NCBI GenBank assembly: GCA_036655355.1
Contig: JAVVQG010000004.1
Location: 62,001 to 126,000 of the forward strand
DNA: 64,000 nucleotides
Direction of reading: 5' to 3'
Source of the DNA: JAUNSR01 sp036655355
GTDB taxonomy: Bacteria; Bacteroidota; Bacteroidia; Bacteroidales; JAUNSR01
The notes below the pieces were generated by a model, which had not been told where the DNA came from, ran no database searches, and was given only the letters and a program-made list of their open reading frames with translations. Position 1 is the stretch's first letter. Each line of letters opens with the position of its first letter. Shown here one piece after another: positions 16,083 through 24,598 of the stretch. A program made the position numbers and the translations under genes.

Positions 16083-17921
16083 TTACTCCATTATGACGTC
16101 TCTTTCATAATCGAAGTCCTGATTTTCAAACAGATTATCTTCAATCACTACATTAACGGCACGTTGGAAGAAGAATGGCTTCTTGTTCCAATGGAACGGG
16201 GTATACTCGTTGTTTCTGATGATTTTATTTCCTTTGAATACCAATCCGTCAATCGATTTGGCATACACAATAGGTGCATCAAACATCTCAAAAGTATTGT
16301 TCTCGATGAGAACACCTTTGCCTTCTCCACCGTGGAAATATTTCTGCTGATCTTTCAGATTCGGAATCTCCGGATAAATAGAGATTACGGCGTTCGTGAA
16401 CTGGAACATGTTGGTTAGTGCGTTCACAAAACGATTGTTTCTGATCACTACATCGCGACAGGCTCCGGTTTCAAACCACCCGTTACAGTCGCCGCACAAT
16501 AGGATGGCCGTACCCGAAGTGTGATCAAAAAGGTTATTCTCTACGATTGTTCTCTTTGGCGTGCTGAACAAAGTTCCGCGTGCACGGTTGTTACGAATCA
16601 CATTGTCTGAGAAAACAACTTCCGGAGTCCACTCCAAGTTCTCAATTCCGAAAGTGCTCTGCTCGGTGATTACCGTATCAAGAGCGTTTTCGAATGTGAT
16701 TTCATATAGTTTCGCCCCGTGAACGGTTTCTTTGTCCACCGGACGAATGGTTGCTACGTTGTTCTTCTCTCCCACCAGCTCCATCGTAGCGGAGTTGACG
16801 AACTGAACGGCATCACCCGGACGGCCCCATTCAAACCCATACGCCTGCGGGTGCATGTAGGCAGCCAGTACTCGTTTGTCATCTTCTCTTTTCATCACTT
16901 TCAGATAGGTACCGTGCACGTTGATGGCATCATCCATCATCCCTTCATAGAGTCCGTTCTTAGAGATGATTTTCCCTTTACAGGCTGAAAAGTGAGTGGC
17001 ATCGGCCTGTGTAGTGAAGTAACGCGGATCGCTATCGCCTCTCAGACAAACCGAAAAACGGTCGAGCGTGATATTCTCCGTCATCTGAGCAAGTAATCCC
17101 ATTCCCTCCGCATAATGCACACGGATATTCTCGAGGCTGACGTTTTTGTCGTGAGAGATGAAGATTCCCGGAGCCGGACGATAGTAGGTACGCAGTGCGA
17201 TTGCGCTTCCCGGGATCAGACGGGCATCCTTCCATCCTTCCGCTTTGATGGTACGGGGAGCAATCTCGCTGACCTGATCTAATTTCGTATAGATATCGCT
17301 GGTATTATAGATCAGTCGTTTTGTTTTCTCCTCGAATGCGATTCCAATAGAAGGGCGCGATTCCCAATCCTCCCCTTTTGCTACGAATCGATTGTCGCGG
17401 ATTTCATATTGTGCCCAAGGAGCAACTTCAAAGGTAATGTAGGGTGCATCGGGATTATTTTCCAACACTTTTACCTGTGTGATATGAGGATTTTCGAAAT
17501 CGATTGAGAAATTACGCAATGTGATATTTTCCGATTCGATAAGCGAAACAGGAAGCATCCGTCCATGGAAAATGAAATCGGCTTCGTTTCCGTCAAAAAC
17601 AAGGTCGTTCATCCCTTCCAAAGCAACCCCAACCGATTTGGGATTCACTTGATCGTGGTTTGAAATAAAATATTCTCTTTTTTCTGCATTTTCAGGATAG
17701 AAATCGTAACGTCCTTTCGAAAGTGTCAGCACAATTTGTTTCCCGGCAGGATGTTTTGATTTAATCTCTTTGATGGCAGATGCCATCAAGGGAGAGATAT
17801 CCTCTTTGGTATCCGGTTTGATACCATAATCGGCAAGGTCATAGGTAACAGAATTCCCGCTGCATGAACTCAACAGCGCCACTGTAAAAAAGCCGGTGAT
17901 AATGTTTTGAATAGGTTTCAT
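16083..17921 (-). CDS. glaB: GH110 alpha-1,3-galactosidase lipoprotein
   Basis: Right-handed beta-helix glycosidase that releases terminal alpha-1,3-linked galactose, as found in blood-group B or linear Gal-alpha-1,3-Gal structures. The 612-residue protein has a lipoprotein signal ending LLSSC. Family-typical segments are SDPRYFTTQADATHFSACKG and GMMDDAINVHGTYLKV, the latter with the paired aspartates expected in the active site. Many short parallel-beta-helix rungs are visible, such as VVIRNNRFVNA, VLIENNTFEMF and VVIEDNLFENQ. Whether it belongs to the GlaA or GlaB subgroup is inferred from overall resemblance. It stands alone, without a SusCD pair, and its gene ends just after the repeat region. 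Confidence 0.9.
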   Translation of the reverse strand: MKPIQNIITGFFTVALLSSCSGNSVTYDLADYGIKPDTKEDISPLMASAIKEIKSKHPAGKQIVLTLSKGRYDFYPENAEKREYFISNHDQVNPKSVGVALEGMNDLVFDGNEADFIFHGRMLPVSLIESENITLRNFSIDFENPHITQVKVLENNPDAPYITFEVAPWAQYEIRDNRFVAKGEDWESRPSIGIAFEEKTKRLIYNTSDIYTKLDQVSEIAPRTIKAEGWKDARLIPGSAIALRTYYRPAPGIFISHDKNVSLENIRVHYAEGMGLLAQMTENITLDRFSVCLRGDSDPRYFTTQADATHFSACKGKIISKNGLYEGMMDDAINVHGTYLKVMKREDDKRVLAAYMHPQAYGFEWGRPGDAVQFVNSATMELVGEKNNVATIRPVDKETVHGAKLYEITFENALDTVITEQSTFGIENLEWTPEVVFSDNVIRNNRARGTLFSTPKRTIVENNLFDHTSGTAILLCGDCNGWFETGACRDVVIRNNRFVNALTNMFQFTNAVISIYPEIPNLKDQQKYFHGGEGKGVLIENNTFEMFDAPIVYAKSIDGLVFKGNKIIRNNEYTPFHWNKKPFFFQRAVNVVIEDNLFENQDFDYERDVIME

Positions 17922-18019
17922 CCGTGTAGAATAGATAGGTTAGCAGTTAGTCCCACCCGAAGGAAGAAATAAAATCGTCCGAGGCGGGATTTCATAGTAA
18001 ATTAGATCGCTTGAGAAAT

Positions 18020-18056
18020 AAAAAAACCGATTCGGTAAGAGGTATCGAATCGGTTT
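18020..18056 (-). terminator. Terminator after secG
   Basis: Perfect 11-bp arms AAACCGATTCG (18024-18034) and CGAATCGGTTT (18046-18056) with an 11-nt loop; on the minus strand the stem is followed by a run of T. Confidence 0.8.
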
Positions 18057-18091
18057 GTAAGTTAATACACCCGAAAGTGTAGAATTTCTTA

Positions 18092-18442
18092 TTATTCCGG
18101 AACTGAGTCAAAAGACGTAGGAGTTTCAGGTAGAGTCTGAGTCTCACCCACTTCAAAACCAGGAGCCGGAGCTGCAGTCTGGATCTGATCTTTCAATTCT
18201 GACTGTTCAACAACAATGTTGTGAGGGATGAATGCTGCTGCAAGAATGCTCAATACCAACAGAGCACCGGCAAGACTCCAAGTAGCCTTTTCCAGAAAAT
18301 CTGCAGTCTTCGGAGCACCCATAATCTGGTTTGAAGAAGAAAAGCCAGATGAAAGGCCACCCCCTTTTGAGTTTTGTACCAGTACGATAAGCACCAGGAA
18401 TACAGAAACGATTAGAATTAAGATCGTGATGAACAAATACAT
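18092..18442 (-). CDS. secG: SecG, preprotein translocase subunit
   Basis: Small subunit of the SecYEG channel. The 116-residue protein has two membrane helices (about 3-23 and 54-74) and the classic linker VLVQNSKGGGLSSGF between them, followed by a loop with FLEKATW. A C-terminal Ala/Pro/Glu-rich tail extends past the family core, as is usual in Bacteroidota. It starts 1 bp after the stop of the upstream TPR gene, so it is the last gene of a four-gene unit. Confidence 0.95.
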   Translation of the reverse strand: MYLFITILILIVSVFLVLIVLVQNSKGGGLSSGFSSSNQIMGAPKTADFLEKATWSLAGALLVLSILAAAFIPHNIVVEQSELKDQIQTAAPAPGFEVGETQTLPETPTSFDSVPE

Positions 18443-18443
18443 T

Positions 18444-19223
18444 TTATTCCGTTTTTATGTTAGTAATTATTTTCTCTAAGAATCTTATTTGGTCTGCAAA
18501 GTAAACATTTTTTTCCGGATATTTCAAACTTAGCTTTTTAATAATTTCAAGCGCTTTTGAATACTTTTTTTGTTTTATATAAATTTTTGCGAGACTCTCT
18601 GTTAGGAAAGAATCCTCTTTAATCAGACTGTCTTCCTTCGAGATACCCTTCGGCGGTTCGGGAAGCGGCTCGACAGGAGGAATGAAAACAGCGCTCTTCT
18701 CCCCTTTTTCAATAAAGCTATCGATAAGATTCCGCTTTTCCAAATCTGATTCCGTTAGATTCGCCTCATCGTCGCACGTCAGATCAGGCTGCTCCAATAA
18801 CGAAGAGACATAATCGGTTGACGACTCCAAAGGGGAAAAGGGAAAAAGATCCTCCAACTCTTCGGGAAAAGGCTCTTCATGCGCCGAGGATAAATACGAC
18901 TCGATCAGCGAGAAATTCATATCCTCCTCCTGTTGTAGCTTTCCGGAAGAGAGCTCTCGCTCCTTCAAAAGAGAAACCCATCCGAATTCTCCATCATCGA
19001 GCAGGGCAAAGAGTTTACGCCTGTCCGTGCTGTGCACAACGGTACGATGCAACTCCTCTGCCACACGCAACGATCTCAATCGCACCAGATTCAATAGAAA
19101 CAATGTGCGGGCACTCTGGAAATAGGGATATTTCCGGATCAGTTCTTCCAGTTCTTTTAAAGAATCCAAATTAAGATCGTCGACTGAATCGATATAACGG
19201 ATTAGATTTTCGGGTGTGATCAT
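18444..19223 (-). CDS. TPR-containing protein of the lptE-secG operon
   Basis: A 259-residue cytoplasmic-looking protein without a signal peptide. The N-terminal half is charged and helical (LKELEELIRKYPYFQSARTL). The middle is acidic and probably disordered. The C-terminus carries a tetratricopeptide-like segment, SLAKIYIKQKKYSKALEIIK. This family is regularly found between lptE and secG in Bacteroidales; no function is established to my knowledge. It starts 4 bp after lptE and ends 1 bp before secG, which points to co-translation. Confidence 0.75.
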   Translation of the reverse strand: MITPENLIRYIDSVDDLNLDSLKELEELIRKYPYFQSARTLFLLNLVRLRSLRVAEELHRTVVHSTDRRKLFALLDDGEFGWVSLLKERELSSGKLQQEEDMNFSLIESYLSSAHEEPFPEELEDLFPFSPLESSTDYVSSLLEQPDLTCDDEANLTESDLEKRNLIDSFIEKGEKSAVFIPPVEPLPEPPKGISKEDSLIKEDSFLTESLAKIYIKQKKYSKALEIIKKLSLKYPEKNVYFADQIRFLEKIITNIKTE

Positions 19224-19227
19224 TGAA

Positions 19228-19731
19228 TTACCAATTGGCTACTGTTGCATTAAAGATAGATTCTGTCAGTTCGGCTACAATCTCTTCAATCAACTGATCC
19301 TGTACGTCTGTCAGGAGTTTTGTAGCCGAGAAATCACGGTAAGCGCTAAAACTGCGATCAAAGTCCTTATCCGGTGCAGCGCGGTTCGTATAGCGTACTT
19401 TTACAGTGATGGTCAATCGCGTTTCGGAAGCATATGCATCCTGTTTAACAGCTTGAGGGGTGATATCGTATCCTGTAATCTCACCCTGCAAATCGATATC
19501 GCCTCCCGATCTCACAAAATTAAGACGGGTCTGCTGGGTATAGATATCTTTCAGACCTTCATTGAAAGCAATTCCCAGTGGTGGATAAACCAAAGTAGCT
19601 TTGATTGGAAAATTCGTAATCGTGATGCTTTTTGTTTTTGTATAATCGATGGATGCTCCGTTAAACTTATACGAAACAGTACAAGATACAAGTAGCACCA
19701 CTGCAAGCAATGCGAATAATATTCTTCTCAT
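19228..19731 (-). CDS. lptE: LptE-like LPS-assembly lipoprotein
   Basis: Outer-membrane lipoprotein that plugs the LptD barrel during lipopolysaccharide insertion. The 167-residue protein has a lipobox VLLVSC at about residues 11-16 and the Bacteroidota LptE pattern: a conserved SYKFNGASIDY start, ITNFPIKATLVYPPLG, and LQGEITGYDITP. The C-terminus is a long helix (TDVQDQLIEEIVAELTESIF). It is encoded 64 bp after the sigma-54-type regulator, and the operon context with secG suggests an envelope-secretion group. Confidence 0.85.
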   Translation of the reverse strand: MRRILFALLAVVLLVSCTVSYKFNGASIDYTKTKSITITNFPIKATLVYPPLGIAFNEGLKDIYTQQTRLNFVRSGGDIDLQGEITGYDITPQAVKQDAYASETRLTITVKVRYTNRAAPDKDFDRSFSAYRDFSATKLLTDVQDQLIEEIVAELTESIFNATVANW

Positions 19732-19795
19732 TTGTAATAATCTATATTTAAATTCCCTTTTAGGATAAAGCTATGGAATGTGAACGATTTTTCTT

Positions 19796-21133
19796 TTATT
19801 CCAATTCGTACTCTTTGATTTTACGGTAAAGGGTACGTTCGGAGATTTTCAACTCCTCGGCGGCTTTCTTGCGTTTCCCGTTATTTCTTAACAACGCTTG
19901 TTTGATCAGCTCTTTCTCCATCTGTTCTAGAGAGAGGGTTTCCTCGATGTATTCGTGTGATTCGGGTACTTCCCGCGGATGATGCATCCGACTGTTGCCC
20001 ATTGGCAAATGAAAAGCGGCAACAGGTGTCACTTCGGCATCCTGCACCTCTTGAATCGGTTGGAGTTCAAAACTTGAACGGATGGTCACGCTCTGACTAG
20101 CCATTCCGGTATTCTCCGCCGGTGCAGTTTTGGGAGCGGCTCCATACGGCGTACTCATTCCGCTAGCCGTATTGGTTGTCAATGCGGTACCCACATTACT
20201 CCCAAGATTATTATAAACGATATTCTTCAGTTCGTTGAGCTCTTTACGCATCTCGAAGATTACCTGATAGAGCAATTCCCGTTCAGTTCCATACAAAGCC
20301 CCCTCTTTTTCATTCACAGAGAGTGCAGGGAGTTTCTCCATATCCACTTGCGGAAGATAGAAGCGGAGTGTATTTTCATCAATCTCACGAGATGTTTCAA
20401 TGATGGATATCTGCTCTGTGATGTTTTTCAGTTGGCGGATATTTCCGGGCCAGCGATAAGACGAAAGCATGCTCTTTGCGCGATCGGTAAGCAGGATGGC
20501 CGGCATCCTGTATTTCTCGGCAAAGTCACTGGCGAACTTACGGAAAAGCAATGCGATGTCTTCCGAACGCTCCCGCAATGCAGGAATACGGATGGGTACG
20601 GTATTCAGACGATAGTAGAGGTCTTCTCGGAACTTCCCATTGCGAATGGCACTCATCATCTCTACATTCGTGGCCGCCACAATACGCACATTGGTTTTAA
20701 GCACTTTCGAGGATCCTACTTTAATAAATTCTCCCGTTTCGAGCACACGCAGCAAACGGGCCTGAGTAGACAAAGGTAATTCACCTACCTCATCCAGGAA
20801 GATCGTCCCCCCCGAAGCTTCTTCAAAATAACCTTTACGGTCGCCCGTAGCTCCTGTGAAAGCGCCCTTCTCATGCCCGAAAAGTTCTGAGTCAATCGTA
20901 CCTTCGGGGATTGCCCCACAGTTTACTGCAATGTATTTATCGTGTTTGCGTAAGCTATTCTGATGTATGATTTGCGGAAACACCTCTTTCCCCACCCCGC
21001 TCTCACCGGTAATGAGGACGGAAAGGTCGGTTGGCGCCACCTGCAGGGCGATATCTATCGCACGCAGAAGTCCGTCGTTGTTTCCGATGATTCCGAATCG
21101 TTGTTTTATCTGTTGCAAATCTAATCTTGCCAT
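19796..21133 (-). CDS. Sigma-54-dependent transcriptional activator without receiver domain
   Basis: Enhancer-binding protein acting with RpoN. From the chosen ATG (445 residues) the AAA+ domain starts almost at once: Walker A GESGVGKE at residues 43-50, the sigma-54 contact loop GAFTGA at 90-95, and Walker B region GGTIFLDEVGELPL. A variable linker of about 130 residues follows, then a Fis-type helix-turn-helix at the C-terminus (LRNNGKRKKAAEELKISERT). There is no N-terminal sensory or receiver domain, so activity may be set by expression or by partners. An upstream in-frame ATG at 21211 would add 26 residues without homology. It heads the lptE-TPR-secG group. Confidence 0.92.
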   Translation of the reverse strand: MARLDLQQIKQRFGIIGNNDGLLRAIDIALQVAPTDLSVLITGESGVGKEVFPQIIHQNSLRKHDKYIAVNCGAIPEGTIDSELFGHEKGAFTGATGDRKGYFEEASGGTIFLDEVGELPLSTQARLLRVLETGEFIKVGSSKVLKTNVRIVAATNVEMMSAIRNGKFREDLYYRLNTVPIRIPALRERSEDIALLFRKFASDFAEKYRMPAILLTDRAKSMLSSYRWPGNIRQLKNITEQISIIETSREIDENTLRFYLPQVDMEKLPALSVNEKEGALYGTERELLYQVIFEMRKELNELKNIVYNNLGSNVGTALTTNTASGMSTPYGAAPKTAPAENTGMASQSVTIRSSFELQPIQEVQDAEVTPVAAFHLPMGNSRMHHPREVPESHEYIEETLSLEQMEKELIKQALLRNNGKRKKAAEELKISERTLYRKIKEYELE

Positions 21134-21208
21134 ATAATCATTTTCTCCTTTGCAAATTTCTGTATTCCGCTGACTATCGTTCAGATTTAGGCCCGCGGTA
21201 CTAACGTG

Positions 21209-21216
21209 CAAAGTTA
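21209..21216 (-). promoter_or_regulatory. Candidate -7 box for the sigma-54 activator operon
   Basis: Minus-strand TAACTTTG matches TAnnTTTG, between the acyltransferase stop codon and the activator start. A -33 box would fall inside the end of the acyltransferase gene and is not clear. Confidence 0.4.
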
Positions 21217-21228
21217 CAAATATTTTTA

Positions 21229-22056
21229 TTACCTGTAAGGCTTACCGGCCTCGTAAGTTTTGGAACGAAGGTATTCGCCTAACTCCTCTATGGAAGCACA
21301 TTTGCGTTGTTCTTCCACTCCGATGATCTCGCCGATACTGATCCGCAAGGTTTTTCCGCGCGCTTTAAATACTTCTCCCGGTAAGCGAAGGGAACGAATT
21401 CTCCAACTGATTAATCCAAGCAGATAAAAAAACACCGTATTGTGGCCGTGAAAATAGATGGGAACTACAGGTACGTTCATCTGTCGGATCAAACGCAGTA
21501 TATTGGGTGCCCACTCCTTATCCTCAATCCGCAGGTTCGGCTGAATCTTGGAAACTCCACCCGCGGGAAAGAATCCTATCGGATGCCCCTCTCTCAGGTA
21601 TCGAATCGACTCTTTAATCCCCAACATATTCACTTTGGATCCCTTCTTATCGGAATAGGGTTCCACGGCGATGAAATTGGGAGACATCGCCTCGATATGA
21701 GTCAGTACGGAATTAACCATCACCTTATAATCGGGACGATAGGATCCCACCAAAGAGATCAACGTAATTCCGTCTAATGCACCAAAAGGGTGGTTAGAAA
21801 CAGTTATGAATGGTCCCGGAGGGAGGTTGGACAGTTGTTCCGGGTTATTGATTTGATACTTAATGTTTAGGTCTTTTAATAACAATGAAGCAAAAGCATT
21901 GCCTCTTTCATGACAACAACGTGAATACAGGGCATTCACCTTGTCTATTGCAAGAAAACGCATTAGGAATGTAATGATTCTATCGCCCGCTTTCGTTTGA
22001 AAGAATGGAAACATTCCTTTGATTTCCTCTTTATCAGCCACAGAAGTCTTCTCCAT
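21229..22056 (-). CDS. PlsC-like lysophospholipid/glycine-lipid type acyltransferase
   Basis: Membrane-associated O-acyltransferase, 275 residues. The catalytic motif reads NHPFGALD (His89, Asp95), spacing H-x5-D instead of the H-x4-D of standard PlsC. This is the form I know from the hemolysin-like/OlsF-N acyltransferase branch, to which the glycine-lipid O-acyltransferase GlsA also belongs. The second motif is FFPAGGVS at 162-169, in place of FPEGTRS. The expected N-acyltransferase partner (GlsB-like) is not in the neighbourhood, so the acyl acceptor cannot be assigned. It follows the inositol-phosphate synthase gene but a terminator separates them. Confidence 0.8.
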   Translation of the reverse strand: MEKTSVADKEEIKGMFPFFQTKAGDRIITFLMRFLAIDKVNALYSRCCHERGNAFASLLLKDLNIKYQINNPEQLSNLPPGPFITVSNHPFGALDGITLISLVGSYRPDYKVMVNSVLTHIEAMSPNFIAVEPYSDKKGSKVNMLGIKESIRYLREGHPIGFFPAGGVSKIQPNLRIEDKEWAPNILRLIRQMNVPVVPIYFHGHNTVFFYLLGLISWRIRSLRLPGEVFKARGKTLRISIGEIIGVEEQRKCASIEELGEYLRSKTYEAGKPYR

Positions 22057-22070
22057 AGATATTTTGAATA

Positions 22071-22111
22071 GAAAAAAGATGAAGGAGGATTTTAAAGTCC
22101 TCCTCCATCTT
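22071..22111 (-). terminator. Terminator after the first inositol-3-phosphate synthase
   Basis: AAGATGAAGGAGGA (22076-22089) pairs with TCCTCCTCCATCTT (22098-22111) with one mismatch; on the minus strand the stem is followed by TTTTTTC. Confidence 0.75.
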
Positions 22112-22154
22112 CCTTAAATAGATAAGCAATTACGTTATTCTCGCATGAAAAGAA

Positions 22155-23453
22155 TTATTCAGTATAATCCAACGTTCCTTCACCGATAATGGTACGAAGC
22201 GTATTTTTCAGTTTGATGTATTGAATGAATAAGTCGTGTTCCGGAATAGTCTTGTAATCGTGCATCGGACTCTTAAAATAGAAAGAGAGCCAATACTGAA
22301 TACCTTCAAACCCGCATCGTTTGGCAAGGTCCATGAAAAGAACCAGGTCGAGACACAAAGGAGCGGCCAGAATGGAATCGCGGCACAGGAAGTCGATTTT
22401 TAGCTGCATTGGATAATGCATCCATCCAAAAATATCAATATTATCCCAACCCTCTTTGTTATCCTTACGCGGCGGGTAATAGTTGATGCGTACCTTGTGA
22501 TAGATGTTTCCATAAAGTTCCGGATAGAGATCCGGTTGCAGGATTGTATCGATTACGGAAAGTTTACTCACTTCTTTCGTCTTGAATGAATCCGGATCGT
22601 CGAGTACCTCGCCGTCTCTGTTTCCTAGAATATTGGTGGAGAACCATCCTTCCAAGCCAAGCATTCTGGTTTTAAGCGCCGGTGCCAATACTGTTTTCAT
22701 CATCGTTTGTCCGGTCTTGAAATCTTTTCCGGCAATCGGCACATTCATTACACGAGAGAACTCCCACATGGCAGGCATATCTACCGTCAGATTCGGCGCT
22801 CCCATAATGAATGGCACACCTTCAGCAATTGCGGCATAGGCATAACACATACTCGGAGCCACTTCGGAACTGTTGGTGCGCATCGCTTCCTCCAGTTTTA
22901 CCAAATCCCGGTGCGTATCGGAAACAGGAAGGTATATTTCGGTACTTGCACACCAGATCACTACGATACGGTCACAATTGTTTTTCTCTTTAAATTCGCG
23001 GATATCTTGACGAATCTCCATCATCTGATCCCATTTTGTTGCGCCCTCTTTGACCCATGTGCCATGAAGACGTTTCACAAAATTTTGATCAAAACAAGCC
23101 TTCATCGGCTTAATCGCCTGCAACTCATCTTTCACCTTGTCTAGATCAGACTGTTTTAGAACTTCGGCATGTTCGGCTGCATCGTACACATTGTCCTCAA
23201 AAATATCCCATCCGCCGAATACAAGGTCATCCAGTGTTGCCAACGGAACCACATCTTTGATTTTCGGAAAACGATTCTCTTCTCGCTTACCCAAACGCAT
23301 TGTTGCCAGTTGCGTAATTGAACCGATCGGTTCTGATAAACCTTTTCTTACGGCTAAAGTACCGGTAATAAAAGTAGAGGAGACAGCCCCGCCAAGTCCT
23401 ACTACCAAAACCCCTAGTTTACCTTCGGGCTTTTTTACTTCAATCTTTTCCAT
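22155..23453 (-). CDS. ino1: myo-Inositol-3-phosphate synthase, copy 1 (inositol-lipid cluster)
   Basis: Converts glucose 6-phosphate to inositol 3-phosphate using NAD. The start at 23453 gives 432 residues, the same as the second copy in this window. The Rossmann motif GLGGAVSSTF lies near residues 20-29, and the core shows APNLTVDMPAMWE, FSTNILGNRDGEVLDDPDSF and KVRINYYPPRKDNKEGWDNI, the last being the substrate-closing region of the family. It lies downstream of and parallel to a phosphatidyltransferase-HAD-flippase cluster, but two hairpins separate it from them, so it likely has its own promoter within the 395-bp gap. Known work in Bacteroides links such a synthase to inositol-lipid synthesis. 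Confidence 0.95.
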   Translation of the reverse strand: MEKIEVKKPEGKLGVLVVGLGGAVSSTFITGTLAVRKGLSEPIGSITQLATMRLGKREENRFPKIKDVVPLATLDDLVFGGWDIFEDNVYDAAEHAEVLKQSDLDKVKDELQAIKPMKACFDQNFVKRLHGTWVKEGATKWDQMMEIRQDIREFKEKNNCDRIVVIWCASTEIYLPVSDTHRDLVKLEEAMRTNSSEVAPSMCYAYAAIAEGVPFIMGAPNLTVDMPAMWEFSRVMNVPIAGKDFKTGQTMMKTVLAPALKTRMLGLEGWFSTNILGNRDGEVLDDPDSFKTKEVSKLSVIDTILQPDLYPELYGNIYHKVRINYYPPRKDNKEGWDNIDIFGWMHYPMQLKIDFLCRDSILAAPLCLDLVLFMDLAKRCGFEGIQYWLSFYFKSPMHDYKTIPEHDLFIQYIKLKNTLRTIIGEGTLDYTE

Positions 23454-23729
23454 TTTATTAAATTTAAGTTTAATAAGATTAGTCATTTTATAGATAAGCT
23501 TCTACTAACTTAATCATTAACAGAAACTCGCTCTCAAAGTTTAAGTATTAAAATTAAATAATTTATATTGTATAAAAAACTATATTACGATAGTTTTAAG
23601 TTCCAATACCAATTCCATACGAACTGCAGCCTTAATTCATTCAAAAATTAAGTTTACAAAACTGAAATGAATAACAAGTGAAAAGAGAGTATGTTCATGA
23701 ATGTTGTCAGAATTCTACATTCATTAGGT

Positions 23730-23778
23730 AAAAAAAATGCAGGCACCTTCCCCTTTTTACAAGAGAAAAGTGCCTGCA
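23730..23778 (-). terminator. Terminator after the HAD gene (distal of two)
   Basis: TGCAGGCAC (23738-23746) and GTGCCTGCA (23770-23778) form a stem; on the minus strand seven T follow. The remainder of the 23454-23729 gap is AT-rich, contains AAAACTAT/ATAGTTTT dyad symmetry near 23577-23597, and must hold the synthase promoter. Confidence 0.7.
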
Positions 23779-23794
23779 CCAGATGTCCACGAAG

Positions 23795-23831
23795 CAAAAA
23801 AAGAGAATCCTGTTTTGAAATGACAGGATTC
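23795..23831 (-). terminator. Terminator after the HAD gene (proximal of two)
   Basis: GAATCCTGT (23805-23813) and ACAGGATTC (23823-23831) with a 9-nt loop, followed on the minus strand by a T run. Together with the next hairpin it makes a tandem terminator. Confidence 0.7.
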
Positions 23832-23848
23832 CGATATAATGTTAAATG

Positions 23849-24574
23849 CTATTTTAAGAAAAACAAATCCGATAACTCTTGAAAATCAGAGATCGTACAT
23901 GCATGCCGGATATCCTCCTCTTTATCGTCCCACCCGATTCCTTTGATCCAGATGGTCTGACAACCCAATGAAGTTGCCGGCACAATATCTTTCGAATAAG
24001 AATCACCGATTACCACAACTTGATCGGGTGACATGTGAAGTCGTTCGATACCGAGTGCGAATATCGCGGGATCCGGCTTACGCACGCCTACCACGGCAGA
24101 CTCCACGATCTGTGGAAAAAGGGGAAGCAAACCGAAATCATCCAGTACGGCTTCAATATTTCCATAGAAATTGGACACGAGTACCATCGGATAATGTTTA
24201 GCCAATCTCTCCAACAACGGCTTGGCAGCGGAAATGCATCTTGCGGCATAGGCGTAACAATAGATCGCGACCTTCTCCACAGTTTCAGATGATCTCTCAG
24301 ATATAAGGTTATGCTGAAGCAGATAATCAAACTGAATGTCGGTCTTGATCCGGAGCAAATCCAAGAAATTGTGTTGCGGGGCGATCAACGGATGCGTCGC
24401 CAGGGTTCGTTCCCCGTGAACATAAGCTTGACGGAAATCCTCTTTTGAAACCGGGACAGACGCAGCAACGTATCCCTCCCAGATTACCTCCGCCCAGTGT
24501 TTTCCATTCGAATCAATCGTAGCGCCATAATCAAAAATTACGCCTTTCACGGCGTCTGGTGAAAAAATAGTCAT
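23849..24574 (-). CDS. HAD-family hydrolase, candidate phosphatidylinositol-phosphate phosphatase
   Basis: Haloacid-dehalogenase fold protein of 241 residues. Motif I is FDYGATID: the nucleophile Asp15 is present, but the residue two positions on, normally the acid-base Asp, is Gly17. Motif II is VLVSNFYG, motif III GVRKPDPAIF, motif IV VVIGDSYSKDI, all intact. In the B. thetaiotaomicron inositol-lipid pathway a HAD protein removes phosphate from phosphatidylinositol phosphate, and position in this cluster suggests the same job here. The gene is last in a five-gene run, 24 bp after the flippase-like gene. Confidence 0.75.
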   Translation of the reverse strand: MTIFSPDAVKGVIFDYGATIDSNGKHWAEVIWEGYVAASVPVSKEDFRQAYVHGERTLATHPLIAPQHNFLDLLRIKTDIQFDYLLQHNLISERSSETVEKVAIYCYAYAARCISAAKPLLERLAKHYPMVLVSNFYGNIEAVLDDFGLLPLFPQIVESAVVGVRKPDPAIFALGIERLHMSPDQVVVIGDSYSKDIVPATSLGCQTIWIKGIGWDDKEEDIRHACTISDFQELSDLFFLK

Positions 24575-24598
24575 TGTATCTTCAAACAGATTAGTTTA

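Noticed and set aside
23691..23882. Plus-strand open frame of 63 codons
   Set aside because: It is made of the two tandem terminators of the inositol cluster and the end of the HAD gene.
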